NCBI RefSeq assembly: GCF_026210795.1
Contig: NC_089453.1
Location: 1,242,501-1,306,500, forward strand
Source of the DNA: Rhizophagus irregularis
Taxonomy: Eukaryota; Glomeromycota; Glomeromycetes; Glomerales; Glomeraceae
DNA length: 64,000 nucleotides
Direction of reading: 5' to 3'
Shown here: positions 1-10,405 of the stretch, piece after piece
Layout: the number at the start of each line of letters is the position of its first letter
Position numbering within the stretch: the first letter of the stretch is position 1
The notes under the pieces: generated by a model
Databases searched by the model: none
Seen by the model: the letters and a program-made list of their open reading frames with translations, nothing else
Told to the model about the DNA's origin: nothing
Translations under genes and position numbers: made by a program

Positions 1-1107
1 CAAAAATTGAGAATCGTTACGGTCCGCCCATTTTCTACATAATTTCTCAAATCCTTTTCGATTATACATTAATTGTAATTGGTGTTTTAAACTAACAGTA
101 GGGAACGTTAAAGAAGGTTGATAGATTGTTCCGTTAGTAACCGGAACTTTCTTAGCAAGTGTAGCATTGCACTTTTTTCTTTGATTTGCCATCGGATGAT
201 CCGGAAAATCTACGTAGGTACAATGAATTGTGGCTGGAACTTGGTAAGGGTCGTTAGTTGATACTTCTGTTACATTATACAATTTGCAACACTTTTCACA
301 CGATGCGAATTTGACAATATGAGCACAGACGCCAAGTTTTTTACGTGCCATATACAAAGATGTAGGAAAAGAATTGTACGTGTTTGCATCCAAAAGAACC
401 AAAAGATATCTAAAAAATTTGACTAAAGAATCGGTAGTGACATCGGATAACTTATATCTCTCTTGATATAATAAGATCCATAAAACAATCCAATGAAAGT
501 CTTCAGTAAAATCAATGAAGGAGGCTTCTGGATCATCGCCGTATGTATTTTCCGGTGCGTCAAACCAGCCGGATGAAGATTCATTTGGTATTTCTTCGAT
601 AGGATCAAAGTCATTATCAACTTGATCGTTTTCTTCATCATCAGCATCACTAGTATCATCATCTGAAATACTTTGTTCAATAACAACAATAGGGTATGAT
701 ACATTCTTGGAATTTCCACTACCGATATGTTTTCGTTTATCTTTCGATTTGGCTTTTGATGATTTCGATTTTTTGGGAAGAAACGAATAATTTTCCTCAT
801 CAACAATAGGTTCATGATGACCATCATCTGAATTATGTGATTCTATTTCCATTGGATCATTCAAGAGGTCTACCGATGTATCTTGGTTTAGGTCATCAGA
901 TGAAACTTGATTTAAATCTATAATTTCTTCAATAACTCCTCTTGGTCTAATATCCCTTTTTAAACTATGACTATTTTTTGTACGTGGATCAACCATGTTA
1001 CCTTTACATTTATTGCAATGACACGGAACTTTATTTGATGTTTTCTGTTTAAAATTATAGGATTTCTTTACAAAGACAGCTTTTGTTCTTCGGTATTTTC
1101 TCGTCAT
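1..1107 (-). CDS. Tnp2-type (CACTA) transposase, N-terminal part, runs off the left edge
   Basis: The frame is open from ATG at 1107 to the window edge: 369 codons and no stop. A CxCxxC zinc-binding cluster lies at residues 29-34, followed by an acidic, Ser-rich linker, a W-rich stretch (FHWIVLWILLYQE), the block FPTSLYMARKKLG, and a second Cys-rich segment (SCEKCCKLYN, then CTYVDFPDHP) ending in a conserved (F)EKLCRKWADR block. The same order occurs in the decayed copy at 59252-61564, which continues into the Tnp2 core, so the family assignment rests on two copies. The catalytic part would lie left of the window. The gene starts 559 bp from a divergent gene, and the right terminus of the element is at 3899. 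Low-complexity acidic stretches are in frame, so the copy may be intact. Family naming (Transposase_21/Tnp2) is from knowledge; activity is not testable here. Confidence 0.8.
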   Translation of the reverse strand, partial: MTRKYRRTKAVFVKKSYNFKQKTSNKVPCHCNKCKGNMVDPRTKNSHSLKRDIRPRGVIEEIIDLNQVSSDDLNQDTSVDLLNDPMEIESHNSDDGHHEPIVDEENYSFLPKKSKSSKAKSKDKRKHIGSGNSKNVSYPIVVIEQSISDDDTSDADDEENDQVDNDFDPIEEIPNESSSGWFDAPENTYGDDPEASFIDFTEDFHWIVLWILLYQERYKLSDVTTDSLVKFFRYLLVLLDANTYNSFPTSLYMARKKLGVCAHIVKFASCEKCCKLYNVTEVSTNDPYQVPATIHCTYVDFPDHPMANQRKKCNATLAKKVPVTNGTIYQPSLTFPTVSLKHQLQLMYNRKGFEKLCRKWADRNDSQFL

Positions 1108-1666
1108 TGTAAATAATAATATAAAAAAATTTTATTAAAAATGAATTTCCGGTTCTTCGATGAACGGATATATTAGTATGATTGATAATTGACATTGTTG
1201 ACCATATTAGGTTACTATCAATTTATTGTATTTATTGTATTTAAATCAATATAAGTTCCTTTATTTGAATCAAAAAAAGCTTATACTTCAATAGACTATT
1301 TCGTTATTTTCAATAGACTTATCGGCATGAAAAAAAGGAAAAAAAAATTCAATCAAAAAAAGCTTATTTAATAGACTATTTCGTTACTTTCGACAGACCT
1401 ATCGGTCCTCATATGACAAAAAAAAAATATATATAAAGACCCCTTTCTTCCCACGAACTGATTTTTTTTCTCTGCCATATCATTATACTTTGATCTAAAT
1501 CATTAAAAAAAAAATCGTAATCATTACATTTAATCTAATTATAGGAAAAAAAAAATATTATTAATAATCATAATATTTTAATTGTGGAAATAAATAAAGG
1601 TATAAAAGAACGTCTTTTACCTTATTGTATTGTTTTTTTTTTATCCTTTAACAAATTTTGGTAAAA
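1108..1666. promoter_or_regulatory. Shared divergent promoter region with a direct repeat
   Basis: AT-rich spacer between two divergent start codons. A direct repeat of about 60 bp occurs at 1271-1335 and 1354-1413 (CAAAAAAAGCTTAT, ATAGACTATTTCGTTA, ACCTATCGG-like words). A TATATATAAA box-like string lies near 1427-1437 on the plus side. Any promoter role is inferred from position only. Confidence 0.4.
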
Positions 1667-3277
1667 ATGCGTGGAAGAAGACCTTTCAAAATTAAGAAAA
1701 TAAGCTTAAGACGCTTATCTACAACAAATTTAACCTCTTACAACCATCATCAAACAAACTCAATGTCACCACATCGTCGTCACCGTTATCGTTCAAGAAG
1801 GAACAAGTCTAGACGTTCTTCTTATTCTAATTATTCAGATAGTCGTTCACCAAGTCAACAAAGAGGACGTTCGACTACAAGACATAATAGGACTAATTAT
1901 TCAGATAGTCGTTCACCAAGTCAACAAGGAGGGTGTTCAACTACAAGATATAATAGGAATGATGGTATGGTTATAATATAATAATTATGTTTTTTATTTT
2001 ACATATTTTGAATATAATGTCATGATTTCAATTTACAGATATCGAAGCCCTAAGCAGAGCTATCACTGCACTTACGGAAGAAGTTCGGACCCTCAAGAAA
2101 TCTCAAACAAGGAACGACCTACAAGCTGAATGGCCATCAACCCCTCAGACAACACCAGTTCCAAGGAGTAGACAAAATACATCACTCACGCCAGAACCAG
2201 AAACTGGATATCGTCGACGTGCTCGGGTTTTGCTTGAAGATATGGACGAAGATCAATATAAGTTGTTCCATGTGAGTATCAAGTAACTATTGGTTATTCA
2301 GCAAAATTTTTTAATCGATATTTTTTTATAAAATTAAGGATGAGGTCGTGCAGATACTTAGCGGTCTCGATAATTCATTGCAATTGGATCATACCAAAAA
2401 ATGGGTAGAAATTGCACCACACGTTTCAAAACACATCATGAAGGAGATCGCTAGAGTCTTGGCCGGAAGGTTTCAATACAAAGATATAGAATTGAAATGG
2501 GTCTTACAGAATCTACACCGCCATCGTAGAGAAAGCTGGATGGTTAGCCTTGATCCGGATAAGACTAGATTTGAAAAGAAGAGAAAAGGAACGAATTCTC
2601 GAAGAAAAGATGTAAGTACTGAAGACATCCGAAATATGAAATTAAAATCCTTGATCTTGTTCCTTTCTATCCTAATCACTAATATCTGATTGCAATAGAA
2701 AAAAGAGCGACGTCAGAAAGGCATCGAGCATATGTTCAATATTAATGATGCCTCGCAAAGCTTAATTTCAACCGTCATCATTATCTTGGGAAGAATTCAA
2801 GGAAGACTGTGAAACCATATTTAATGAAGGAGGATTCCACAGTGATGAAGTTTCTGAAACTGATGAAGAGCTCACCAAAAAAGAAATCGAAGATCATGTT
2901 CGTCCTAAGAATAAAATTGAAACGGATAAACATGTTCTTCATGTTTATGACAAGCCCTGGAGGTCACGTCGTGTAAGTATCAAATAAAACAATTGTATAG
3001 TTATTGTATACATTTGCTTATTATCTCTTTTTCATTTTTATAGGGACGTAAATTACTTCGCTTGGCTGACCGAGTTGGTGAGAAAATAAGTCATGTAAAA
3101 CTTTCACGACATCGTTGGTATGATGATAAAACGTGGATCGACGAGTCGAAACCGCCTGAAGGTGCCCCTGATTGGTCGATATCGCAGTCGTACGGATCCG
3201 ACGTACAACCACAAGATGAGATCGATAATATCGATAATATTAATGATGAACCTAACGAACTTGATGAACAGGTTTAA
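1667..3277 (+). CDS. Divergent five-exon gene of a CACTA-type element, charged protein, function unknown
   Basis: Exons 1667-1964, 2039-2271, 2339-2611, 2699-2972 and 3044-3277, all with GT-AG introns of 67-87 bp. Exon 1 encodes an Arg/Ser-rich N-terminus with a duplicated NYSDSRSPSQQ peptide (RS-like). Exons 2-3 encode a helical, charged region (RAITALTEEVRTLKKSQ; KEIARVLAGRFQYKDIELKW), and the C-terminus is acidic after a conserved-looking RWYDDKTWIDESKPPEGAP block. Exon 4 has length 3n+1, so the frame breaks inside it. An acceptor at 2801 would instead give a 171-nt exon that restores the frame, so either alternative splicing or a one-base indel is present. Start is ATG 1667; an upstream in-frame TTG is ignored. 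Its position between Tnp2 and the element end suggests an accessory (TNP1-like, DNA-binding) role, by analogy only. I do not recognise a named domain. Confidence 0.6.
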
Positions 3278-3280
3278 TTA

Positions 3281-3899
3281 ATGCATTAATGCAATGTTAG
3301 ATTTAAAAGAGCACGTATATTAATAATAATTTGTAGTTTATATTTTTATTACGCAAGAATGATTTGTAGTTTATTTCTATATAACAACGATTAAATATAG
3401 CAAGCAAATGTATTACTGTAAAATTGATTAGTATATTGCTATATAATATATTGCAACGAATAGTAATAAATTGATTAAAACAATTTGAAATATCGTGATT
3501 TCAATTACTGCCCGGCGTGTATTGTATCGTTTAACGATACTTTATGATAACCCAAATAAATACTTAAATATTATATAAATATAAGTAAAATATCAGAAAT
3601 CCGATATTAACATAATATTTATCCGATTTGCACCTTATAGTTTATTAAAACTTCAAAAGATTCAGTTATTAATTTGGTAAATATTGGGCGTTTATTTGTA
3701 AAATAACAGAAACCCGATTCTTCACCAATAGAAATCCAATACTTATGAAGTATTTATGCCCGGTTGTATCCAGAAATGCAACAAGAACCTGAGCCCAATC
3801 GGGAATAAGTATCGGGATTGTATAATATATATATCTGTGAAGAATTAGTGAAGAATCGGGTACCTGAATTTTCTCTGATATGTTGTCATTCGACCAGTG
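3281..3899. repeat. Subterminal repeat region of the CACTA-type element
   Basis: No gene. The word CCCGAT/ATCGGG recurs in both orientations. A perfect 14-bp inverted repeat (ACCCGATTCTTCAC) lies at 3712-3725 and 3848-3861. It ends at the CCAGTG terminus at 3899. Confidence 0.55.
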
Positions 3900-4964
3900 T
3901 CAGTTGCTTTTTTGATGCATTCAAGTATCCACACATGTATATTAAGAGATTCATCACTTACTAATACTTGACAAACTAGACGAGATTTACATTTATTATT
4001 GATTATTATGAAAACTCCCAATGGCATTTGATACTGATTTGTTCGAGCTGTATTATCGTTGATAACTATATCATAATATCTAAGCCACAGATCCACCTGA
4101 TCTGAAGACATCCAAAGAAGACGAGTTAATCTATTGTCTTTATCTAATTCAAAATCAACAATCCAACGTAAGTCTTCAGCCTTCTTTTGCATTAATGTTA
4201 TAAGTAATGCAGATGCATCATTATTAACTTTATCAGCAATTTTGTATTTATAAATTACGTTGGCTAGGTCTTGATCTTGAAAATGCAAATCTAAAAATCG
4301 GGCTTTTAAGAGATTCCTTTGTGCTGTAAGTGTTAAACTTCCATACTTTGTCATTAACAAAATTTCATTAAGTGCTTCATTAGTAAATGCTCGATATTTT
4401 GTTGAAAATTCTTGAGTTTTAGGTACAAGTTTATGATTATGTTGATTAACAAATGTTGTAACCCCTATTTGCGTTGCTTGTTTAGGAAAGGTGAGATTTA
4501 TATGCCATAGACAATTTAATTTTTTTGTTTTGGTATTCCGTTGCGTTCCCTTTGATGCTGCTTTTACCGATTTTTTGGACTTATATTTTCCGCTGAATTC
4601 ACAAACTAAGGTTCTTTTATGAACTTGTCTTTTACTATTTCGTTCCATTCTATATTTAACAATTGCAAATCTATTTCTAGCACCATAATCATCAAAGTAG
4701 CTATCGAACTTCGTCCCATGTATTAAATTTGATATCTTTAGGAATATCCTCAGTCTCAACTGTAAGTATCGGATATTTACTATTATTAGTTAATATGTAT
4801 AAATATAGTAAAGATACATACGTATTTAAGATGTAGTTAATACTTGTTAAATTATCACTGTTTTCCTTATCTACGTTAATATATTCATCTACATTAATAT
4901 ATTCAACGCCTTCCATTTCTTGTACAATATTATCAATATTAATGGCAACTGGATACATATCCAT
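3900..4964 (-). pseudogene. FAR1-type MULE transposase, 3' truncated and frameshifted
   Basis: The protein begins with ATG at 4964 (MDMYPVAINIDNIVQEM) and enters the FAR1/WRKY-GCM1-like finger: Cys in VCEFSGKY, Cys in LNCLWHIN, His pair in QHNHKL. It continues into the start of the MULE catalytic domain (YYDIVINDNTARTNQYQ, containing the first acidic residue). A one-base insertion near 4703 shifts the frame between EVR and SYFDDYG. The family match stops at KKATD, where CACTGGTCGAATG begins, so the CACTA-type element truncated it; the second and third catalytic acids and the SWIM finger are missing. Related to, but distinct from, the MULEs at 7253 and 15678. Confidence 0.8.
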
Positions 4965-5151
4965 TAGACTTATAGTATCTATTAAAAAGGAAGATACAAA
5001 AAAATTCTTTCTGAATAATAGTTTGGTTTGAGTTTTTTTCGGTTGGTATTAAAAATGAGAGAGAGAAATGAAGTTGTTTGTTTGTTTTTATTAACGATGA
5101 CTTTACTAGAGATACGGGTTTGTTTATGGCATATTTTTTTTGATTTACATT

Positions 5152-5392
5152 AGGAAATGCGATATATCTTAAGTTTCGCTTTGCATAAAAATCTTTCATA
5201 AACGTATAAGGGGTTAATTATATCATATGTTTTAGTTTACATTAGGAAATGCGATATATCTTAGATTTCGCATTGCAATAAAAATTTTCATAAAAATATA
5301 AGGGCTTTATTAGAACACTTCGAGAAGTTTATTTATAATATTTTTTCAGAAATGCGATGCATCTTAAATCTCACTTTGCATAAAAAATTTGT
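5152..5392. repeat. Three tandem copies of a ~90-105 bp unit
   Basis: Copies start at 5152, 5243 and 5348, each with (A)GAAATGCGATRYATCTTA, then TTTCGCTTTGCA, then ATAAAAAT, and the first two end in TATAAGGG. The third is degenerate. It lies just upstream of the truncated MULE start; function unknown. Confidence 0.7.
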
Positions 5393-6648
5393 GTCATGTG
5401 TTATCATGTATTTTCAACCAATTAGATTACACTTTATATATCATGCTAGATTTAATTGGATCACCCCCCGTTAGATATACATTTATTTTAATTTATAAAA
5501 TATATTTATTAATTAAATATATTTTATTAAATCCAATTTTAAATATAATCAATACATTGTGAAGCTAAACTAAACATAATATACAAGTAGATTAATAATA
5601 TTCAATTAATAAAGTTAATAATAAATAATAAAAGAAAAATTCCATATGGACCGATTCTTGGAATCTAATTTTTTTATACAAAAATAATTTTATTAAAGCA
5701 AATATAAATTATTATTTATATAAAAATAATAAATTTATACTAGATAATGCAAAAAAAACTAATTAATTATATAATTTTTAATTTTTTTTAATATAAGATA
5801 TCATTAAAATTTAAAAGATCAAATATAACTCTCATGACAAAATCATTGATAATTCTTCGTAGAAATAAGCTATACAAATAAATTTACATTCATTTGAAAG
5901 AGAAAATCGAGATCTATCTAATGAATCTAAAATCAAGTGAATTGAATCACTAGTTGTTCAGTAATCACGTTCAGTATATTTATTGAATTTTATCTAAATT
6001 TGATCATTAATTACTTCACATGTAGTGATTCAATTTGAATGATCTTTGCTCCCTAAGGTGATGCCAACTTTTATCTTTAAAATAAATTTAAAATAATTCG
6101 TTTAATATATGTAGATGTTTAGGAATCATCAATTATATTATTAATATAAAATTTTATAAGTTTGATAAAATCTGATATAAAAAAATTTATTAAATACCTG
6201 TAGATGCAAGCTACACGAATGAAATTATATTCATTTGAAAGAGAAAATTGAGGTCTATCTAATAAGCCTAAAATCAAATGAATTGAATCACTGGATTGTG
6301 AATAATTATGTCTAATATATTTATTTTTAATTTTTAAATTTGATTTGACTTTGATCATTAATTACGCCTCATCCAGTGATCCAATTTTCTTGATCTTTGA
6401 TTCTTACGATAGAGCAAATTCTCAGCTTTCAAATGAATGTAAAATGATGACGTTAGCATATCTCCAGGAATAATAATGCACGATTTTGTCACCTGCATAA
6501 AGTCTGATCTGAAAATTTTATTTCTTACCAAAAAATGCTTTCATAAGAGAATCCCAAATTCTTTTACTTTATTTAAAAGATTTTATTTGCCATTTAAGGA
6601 TTTTAGTAGAATAAATCTAATAAAATAATTTTAAAAGATAAAAAACAA
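5393..6648. repeat. AT-rich gene-free DNA with a duplicated ~170 bp block and flanking inverted repeat
   Basis: No credible gene. A block beginning TTCATTTGAAAGAGAAAAT occurs at about 5889-6055 and again at 6228-6405 in the same orientation. Each copy ends with an ATCATTAATTAC / GTGATYCAATTT segment. An 18-bp inverted repeat (TTTACATTCATTTGAAAG at 5883-5900, complement at 6426-6443) encloses both, suggesting a decayed foldback element. Confidence 0.55.
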
Positions 6649-6730
6649 TAATTTTACTATAAATCACCAGCGGTGATCATCACTGGTATCATGTGTTATT
6701 ATATATCGCGTAAAATTATAATTATTATAA

Positions 6731-9700
6731 GAAATTTACTACGTATCACCACTGGTGTTCACCACCGGTGTCACGTGTTTATTATTTATCTATTAAATTA
6801 TAGCCCCTGGATGCGGCTTATTTGTTTATTAACAATTTAGTCTAGCCCGTCTAGCCCCTTGATTAAACGCGTTAGTATTCATTAGACGCGTCATCATTTA
6901 CCATATTGTTACATCATATACAATAAAAAATTGCTGCGCGTTACTTCGCTATAAACAATGGTAGCTTCGTATCGTATTGTATCATCGCTGCGGCTTGTAT
7001 TCTGTCATATACCCACGGGCCTTCTCATTTTTTTTCTCTATCTCTGTCCGGTAGTTCTTTATTAGGTGACTGTTCTATTAGGTTGCAGTGAATATCATAT
7101 AGCCCTATCGGTTAAAATACACACTAATACACTTCCTTATATAATTTTCGTCAAAAAATAGTAATAGCCCTCTCTGTCCAACTCCCTTATATAATTCTCA
7201 TCAAAAAATAGTAATAGCCAGCCCTCTCGTCCATATTGTATTACCTCTACTTATGGATAATGAAATAGACGAAATAGCCTGGCCCAAAGAAACCAATAAC
7301 GCGTCGGAAAATCAATTATCCGGTTATAATGAAAGTGATACGGATGGTGAGATAGTCAACGTAAATGAAGTTGCATTAACGATCGACGATTTATTCAATG
7401 ATTGGGAATCAGTCCAAGTGATTATTGATTCGTATGCAAAACAAAATGGGTTTGTAGTAGTTAAAAGTCGCAAAGATGTTGATCCTATTGATAAATCTAT
7501 TATCCGACAGCGTGAATATATTTGCTGGAAATTTGGAACTCATCAATCAAAGAAAGTTGAAGATATTAGTTTACACCGGGATTGTTCATCGTACAAGACA
7601 AATTGTCCGTGGCAAGCTAGTTTTTATCTTGGGAAAAAGTCGAATCTTATACGTCTTACCAAATTTGTACAGGAATATAATCATCAATGTGATCCAGAAA
7701 CCATCGAATTGGCACCAAAAAATCTACGGCTTCCACAACAGATCATCAACAAAATCGAACACTACACCACAAATGGAAATCTAGGTGCTGAACAGCAGTA
7801 TAAACTGCTTGTTCAAGAATTTCCCCAGTATAATATTGCAAAAAAAAACTTGTATAATGCAATTCAAAAGTTCCGGGGGGTTAGAATTCACGATAAAACT
7901 GATGCCGCCACGATGCTTTTGTCTTTATTAAAGCAACGAGAAGACGATCCAGATTATGTTGTCATACCACGATTAGAAGGACCGGCTAATGAGTTGACTG
8001 GGCTATTTTGGATGACTAGCTATCAATGTAACGATCTATGGCCCAAATATCATGATGTTATTGTATATGATACAACCTCAAAAACAAATCGATATGAAAT
8101 GGCGCTCAGTCTATTTGTTGCTGTAGACAATAATTATAAAACAAGAATTGTAGCACAAGCATTGACTAAATATGAAAATCAGGCCGATTTTAATTGGATT
8201 CTCCAATGTACATTGCAAGCATCCAACAACCTTGCACCTAAGGTTTTATTTACTGACAGTGACCCGGCCATAATAGCAGCTGTTCAGGTAGTTTATCCGC
8301 AAACACGCCACTTATTATGCATTTACCATCTCCTTGAAAATGTAAAAAAAAAAGCCAAGTCTAAGCTTCGAGGTGACATGGCGTCGAGTTTCGTTGAAGA
8401 TTTTTACACTATGAGGAATAGCTACAGCGAAGAACAATTCAATACGAAATATCAAGAAATGTTGAACAAGTATGAGCCATGTCGTCCATATCTTGAAAAA
8501 CGAATTTATCCTAGTCGAGAATCTTGGGCTCAATATTGTATTTCAAAAATATTTACTGCGGGCATAGAAAGCACACAGCGTGTAGAATCGATAAATGGTG
8601 TTATAAAAAAGCTTGTTGACCGAGGCACGTTGTTAAAAGAGCTAGTAATGGCTATTGAACGCGAATTAGACAAGGAATCTCACTATACCCGAATTAATGA
8701 TTTTTATGGATCAAATCCGTCGGTTGGGCTTTCGTCAACCTATAACACCATTTTCAAAGAACTTGATTCTGTATTGGAAGCGAATTTATTGGCTATTCCC
8801 TTGTCAATTCATAGAGCTCAAATGAACCAATCGTTGCTTTATCAAGCTAATTTGGTTTCAATTAATCAGGTTGAAGACGAAGAAACCAATTTTAATAACA
8901 GCGTATTAGGTATATTAGGACATTCACATGATATACCTCAAATTCGTTTGCGGGAACTCCTTAATGGTATATCTTACAATGATATTACTGAAATTTGGGA
9001 AGTATCGTATATTGCATCGAAACTTCCAAATCACACTACGTTGTTATACTTAAAGACGCGACGTTACTTTGCACCTGTATGTTTATTGTCAATCAAGAAA
9101 TGATATGCCGTCATCAATTCAGGGTGCTTATTCAGTCAGACAACGCGATATTTCATATTTCACACATTCATACACGTTGGTTTAATTTAAGTTCAGATCC
9201 GCCTACCAACTCAACGGGTTTTATTACGATTGTAAATGGTGAAAAAAATCATACAACGATACCATTGAGTTACATAAATCAATTAAGAACAGATAATGTA
9301 TATACTCCGACGATCAGAGAAAAGGTCAATAAAAAAATTCAATATGGCGCCGCGATGTCTATAGCTAAAACGAGTATTCAAATCGCTGTTACGGAAGATG
9401 TTACAGCTGAATTAATCGGAATTTTGACGCAATTTATTATGAAATATCGTAGAAGTACCGGGTTAAGCATTGAAAAGAGTAAGTATTATTTCTTTCTCGG
9501 ATACTATAGATACCATATATTGTATAGCATAGGTTTAAGCTTCAAAAATACTAAAAACTTTGTTTTTTTTCAGGTACCGAATCATTACAGGATTCGCAAG
9601 GATCTTCTATTCAAGATAATCTTCAACCTTTATCCGTTCTTCCTGATATATCAAATCCTGAGTATCACAAACCAAAAGGACGACCTCCAAAGCGGTATAA

Positions 9701-10093
9701 ATCGACGGTAGAAAATAATCGTATTACATCAGGAAAACCCGATGATGTAACAGTACAGAAAACATGCAGTTATTGCTCCGGAAAAGGTCATAATATCCGT
9801 GGATGTCCAAAATACAAAGCTGAATCATCCGCCAATAAAGAAAACGAATACTTAGTTTAGTTGGGTAAGGCGGTTAATAGTGTAATAGTTAATTGTTGTA
9901 CACTTGCACTCAAATAAAAAATAAACAAAGATTTAGCTTTTGTATCAATTTCTTTATTAAATGTATAAATTTATTACATTAGAAACAATAGTAAAAATTT
10001 CATTTCTGCGCATTAAGAAATTTCGAAGTCACGTGATATATACGATCACGTGACACCGGTGCTGACCACCAGTGGTGGTAAATAGCAAACTTC
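6731..10093. mobile_element. Inner MULE element B (young), TIRs and perfect 9-bp TSD
   Basis: TIRs are about 47 bp: left GAAATTTACTACGTATCACC..., right (inwards) GAAGTTTGCTATTTACCACC..., both running to CACCGGTGTCACGTG. The 9-mer TTATTATAA occurs immediately outside both ends (6722-6730 and 10094-10102). Length 3363 bp, one transposase gene. Of the three MULE-type genes with enough sequence to judge, this is the least decayed. Confidence 0.9.
7253..9859 (+). CDS. MULE B transposase with FAR1 finger, DDE core, SWIM and CCHC fingers; one frameshift
   Basis: Starts at ATG 7253. Order by residue: acidic N-terminus 1-50; FAR1/WRKY-GCM1-like finger with C91, C118, H144 and C146; MULE catalytic core with D273 (VYDTTSKTNRY), D335/D337 (LFTDSDPA) and E445 (RVESINGV); SWIM finger CTC...ICRH; then, after a GT-AG intron at 9479-9573, a basic AT-hook-like KPKGRPPKRYK and a CCHC knuckle CSYCSGKGHNIRGC, ending at TAG 9857-9859. 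One indel near 9025-9040 (between EIWEVSYIAS and KSHYVVILKD) breaks the frame just before the SWIM finger; otherwise there are no stops, so the copy is very recently dead or carries a sequencing error. It catalyses cut-and-paste DNA transposition in the nucleus by family analogy. Comparison with pseudogene A (10406) supports every domain boundary. Confidence 0.88.
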
Positions 10094-10405
10094 TTATTAT
10101 AATTGTTATACAAACATGTGTTACATGTGCACGTAATTGATTTCTCCCTATTTTACTCTTATCACATAATTTGCGTTATTGTTTATTGTAGTATTGTTCG
10201 CAATTGATTTTTTCCACTCAGCCTCTTGGCAGGTCTATTATTGCTAGTTTCTTGTAAGTTTGATAGGACTTTTGAAGGGAAGAGTGTCGTGTTTGATAGA
10301 TGTCTGAATTTTCTTTACCTTCCTAACCTACATCAATAAGAAAAGACTTAGGTAAAGGAGTATTAAACGCGTTTGATATTTGATAAACTTAGAAATTTCT
10401 ACCTT
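9860..10405. other. Junction: end of MULE B and 5' region of MULE A gene
   Basis: Contains the right TIR of B (about 10047-10093), the right copy of its target duplication (10094-10102), and the A-element leader. No other gene is seen. Confidence 0.6.

Larger units (their letters stand above)
1..3899. mobile_element. CACTA-type element, right part, two divergent genes
   Basis: The right terminus is at 3899: the plus strand reads TCATTCGACCAGTG, so inwards it reads CACTGGTCGAATGA. The same 14-mer starts another element at 61565, which identifies it as a family terminus. It abuts a MULE reading frame that stops matching its family exactly there. Subterminal DNA (3281-3899) is rich in direct and inverted copies of an ATCGGG/CCCGAT word, typical of CACTA subterminal regions. 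The left end and the 3-bp target duplication lie outside the window. Contents are the Tnp2 gene (minus) and the divergent gene at 1667-3277. Confidence 0.65.

Noticed and set aside
423-827. 134-codon minus-strand frame
   Set aside because: Shifted by one base relative to the Tnp2 frame that runs open from 1107; a shadow.
3845-3899. C-terminal 18 residues of the truncated MULE frame
   Set aside because: They are translated CACTA-type terminal DNA, not MULE sequence; the gene ends at 3900.
4939-5199. 86-codon minus-strand frame upstream of the truncated MULE
   Set aside because: Low-complexity composition, overlaps the tandem 90-bp repeats, no family resemblance.
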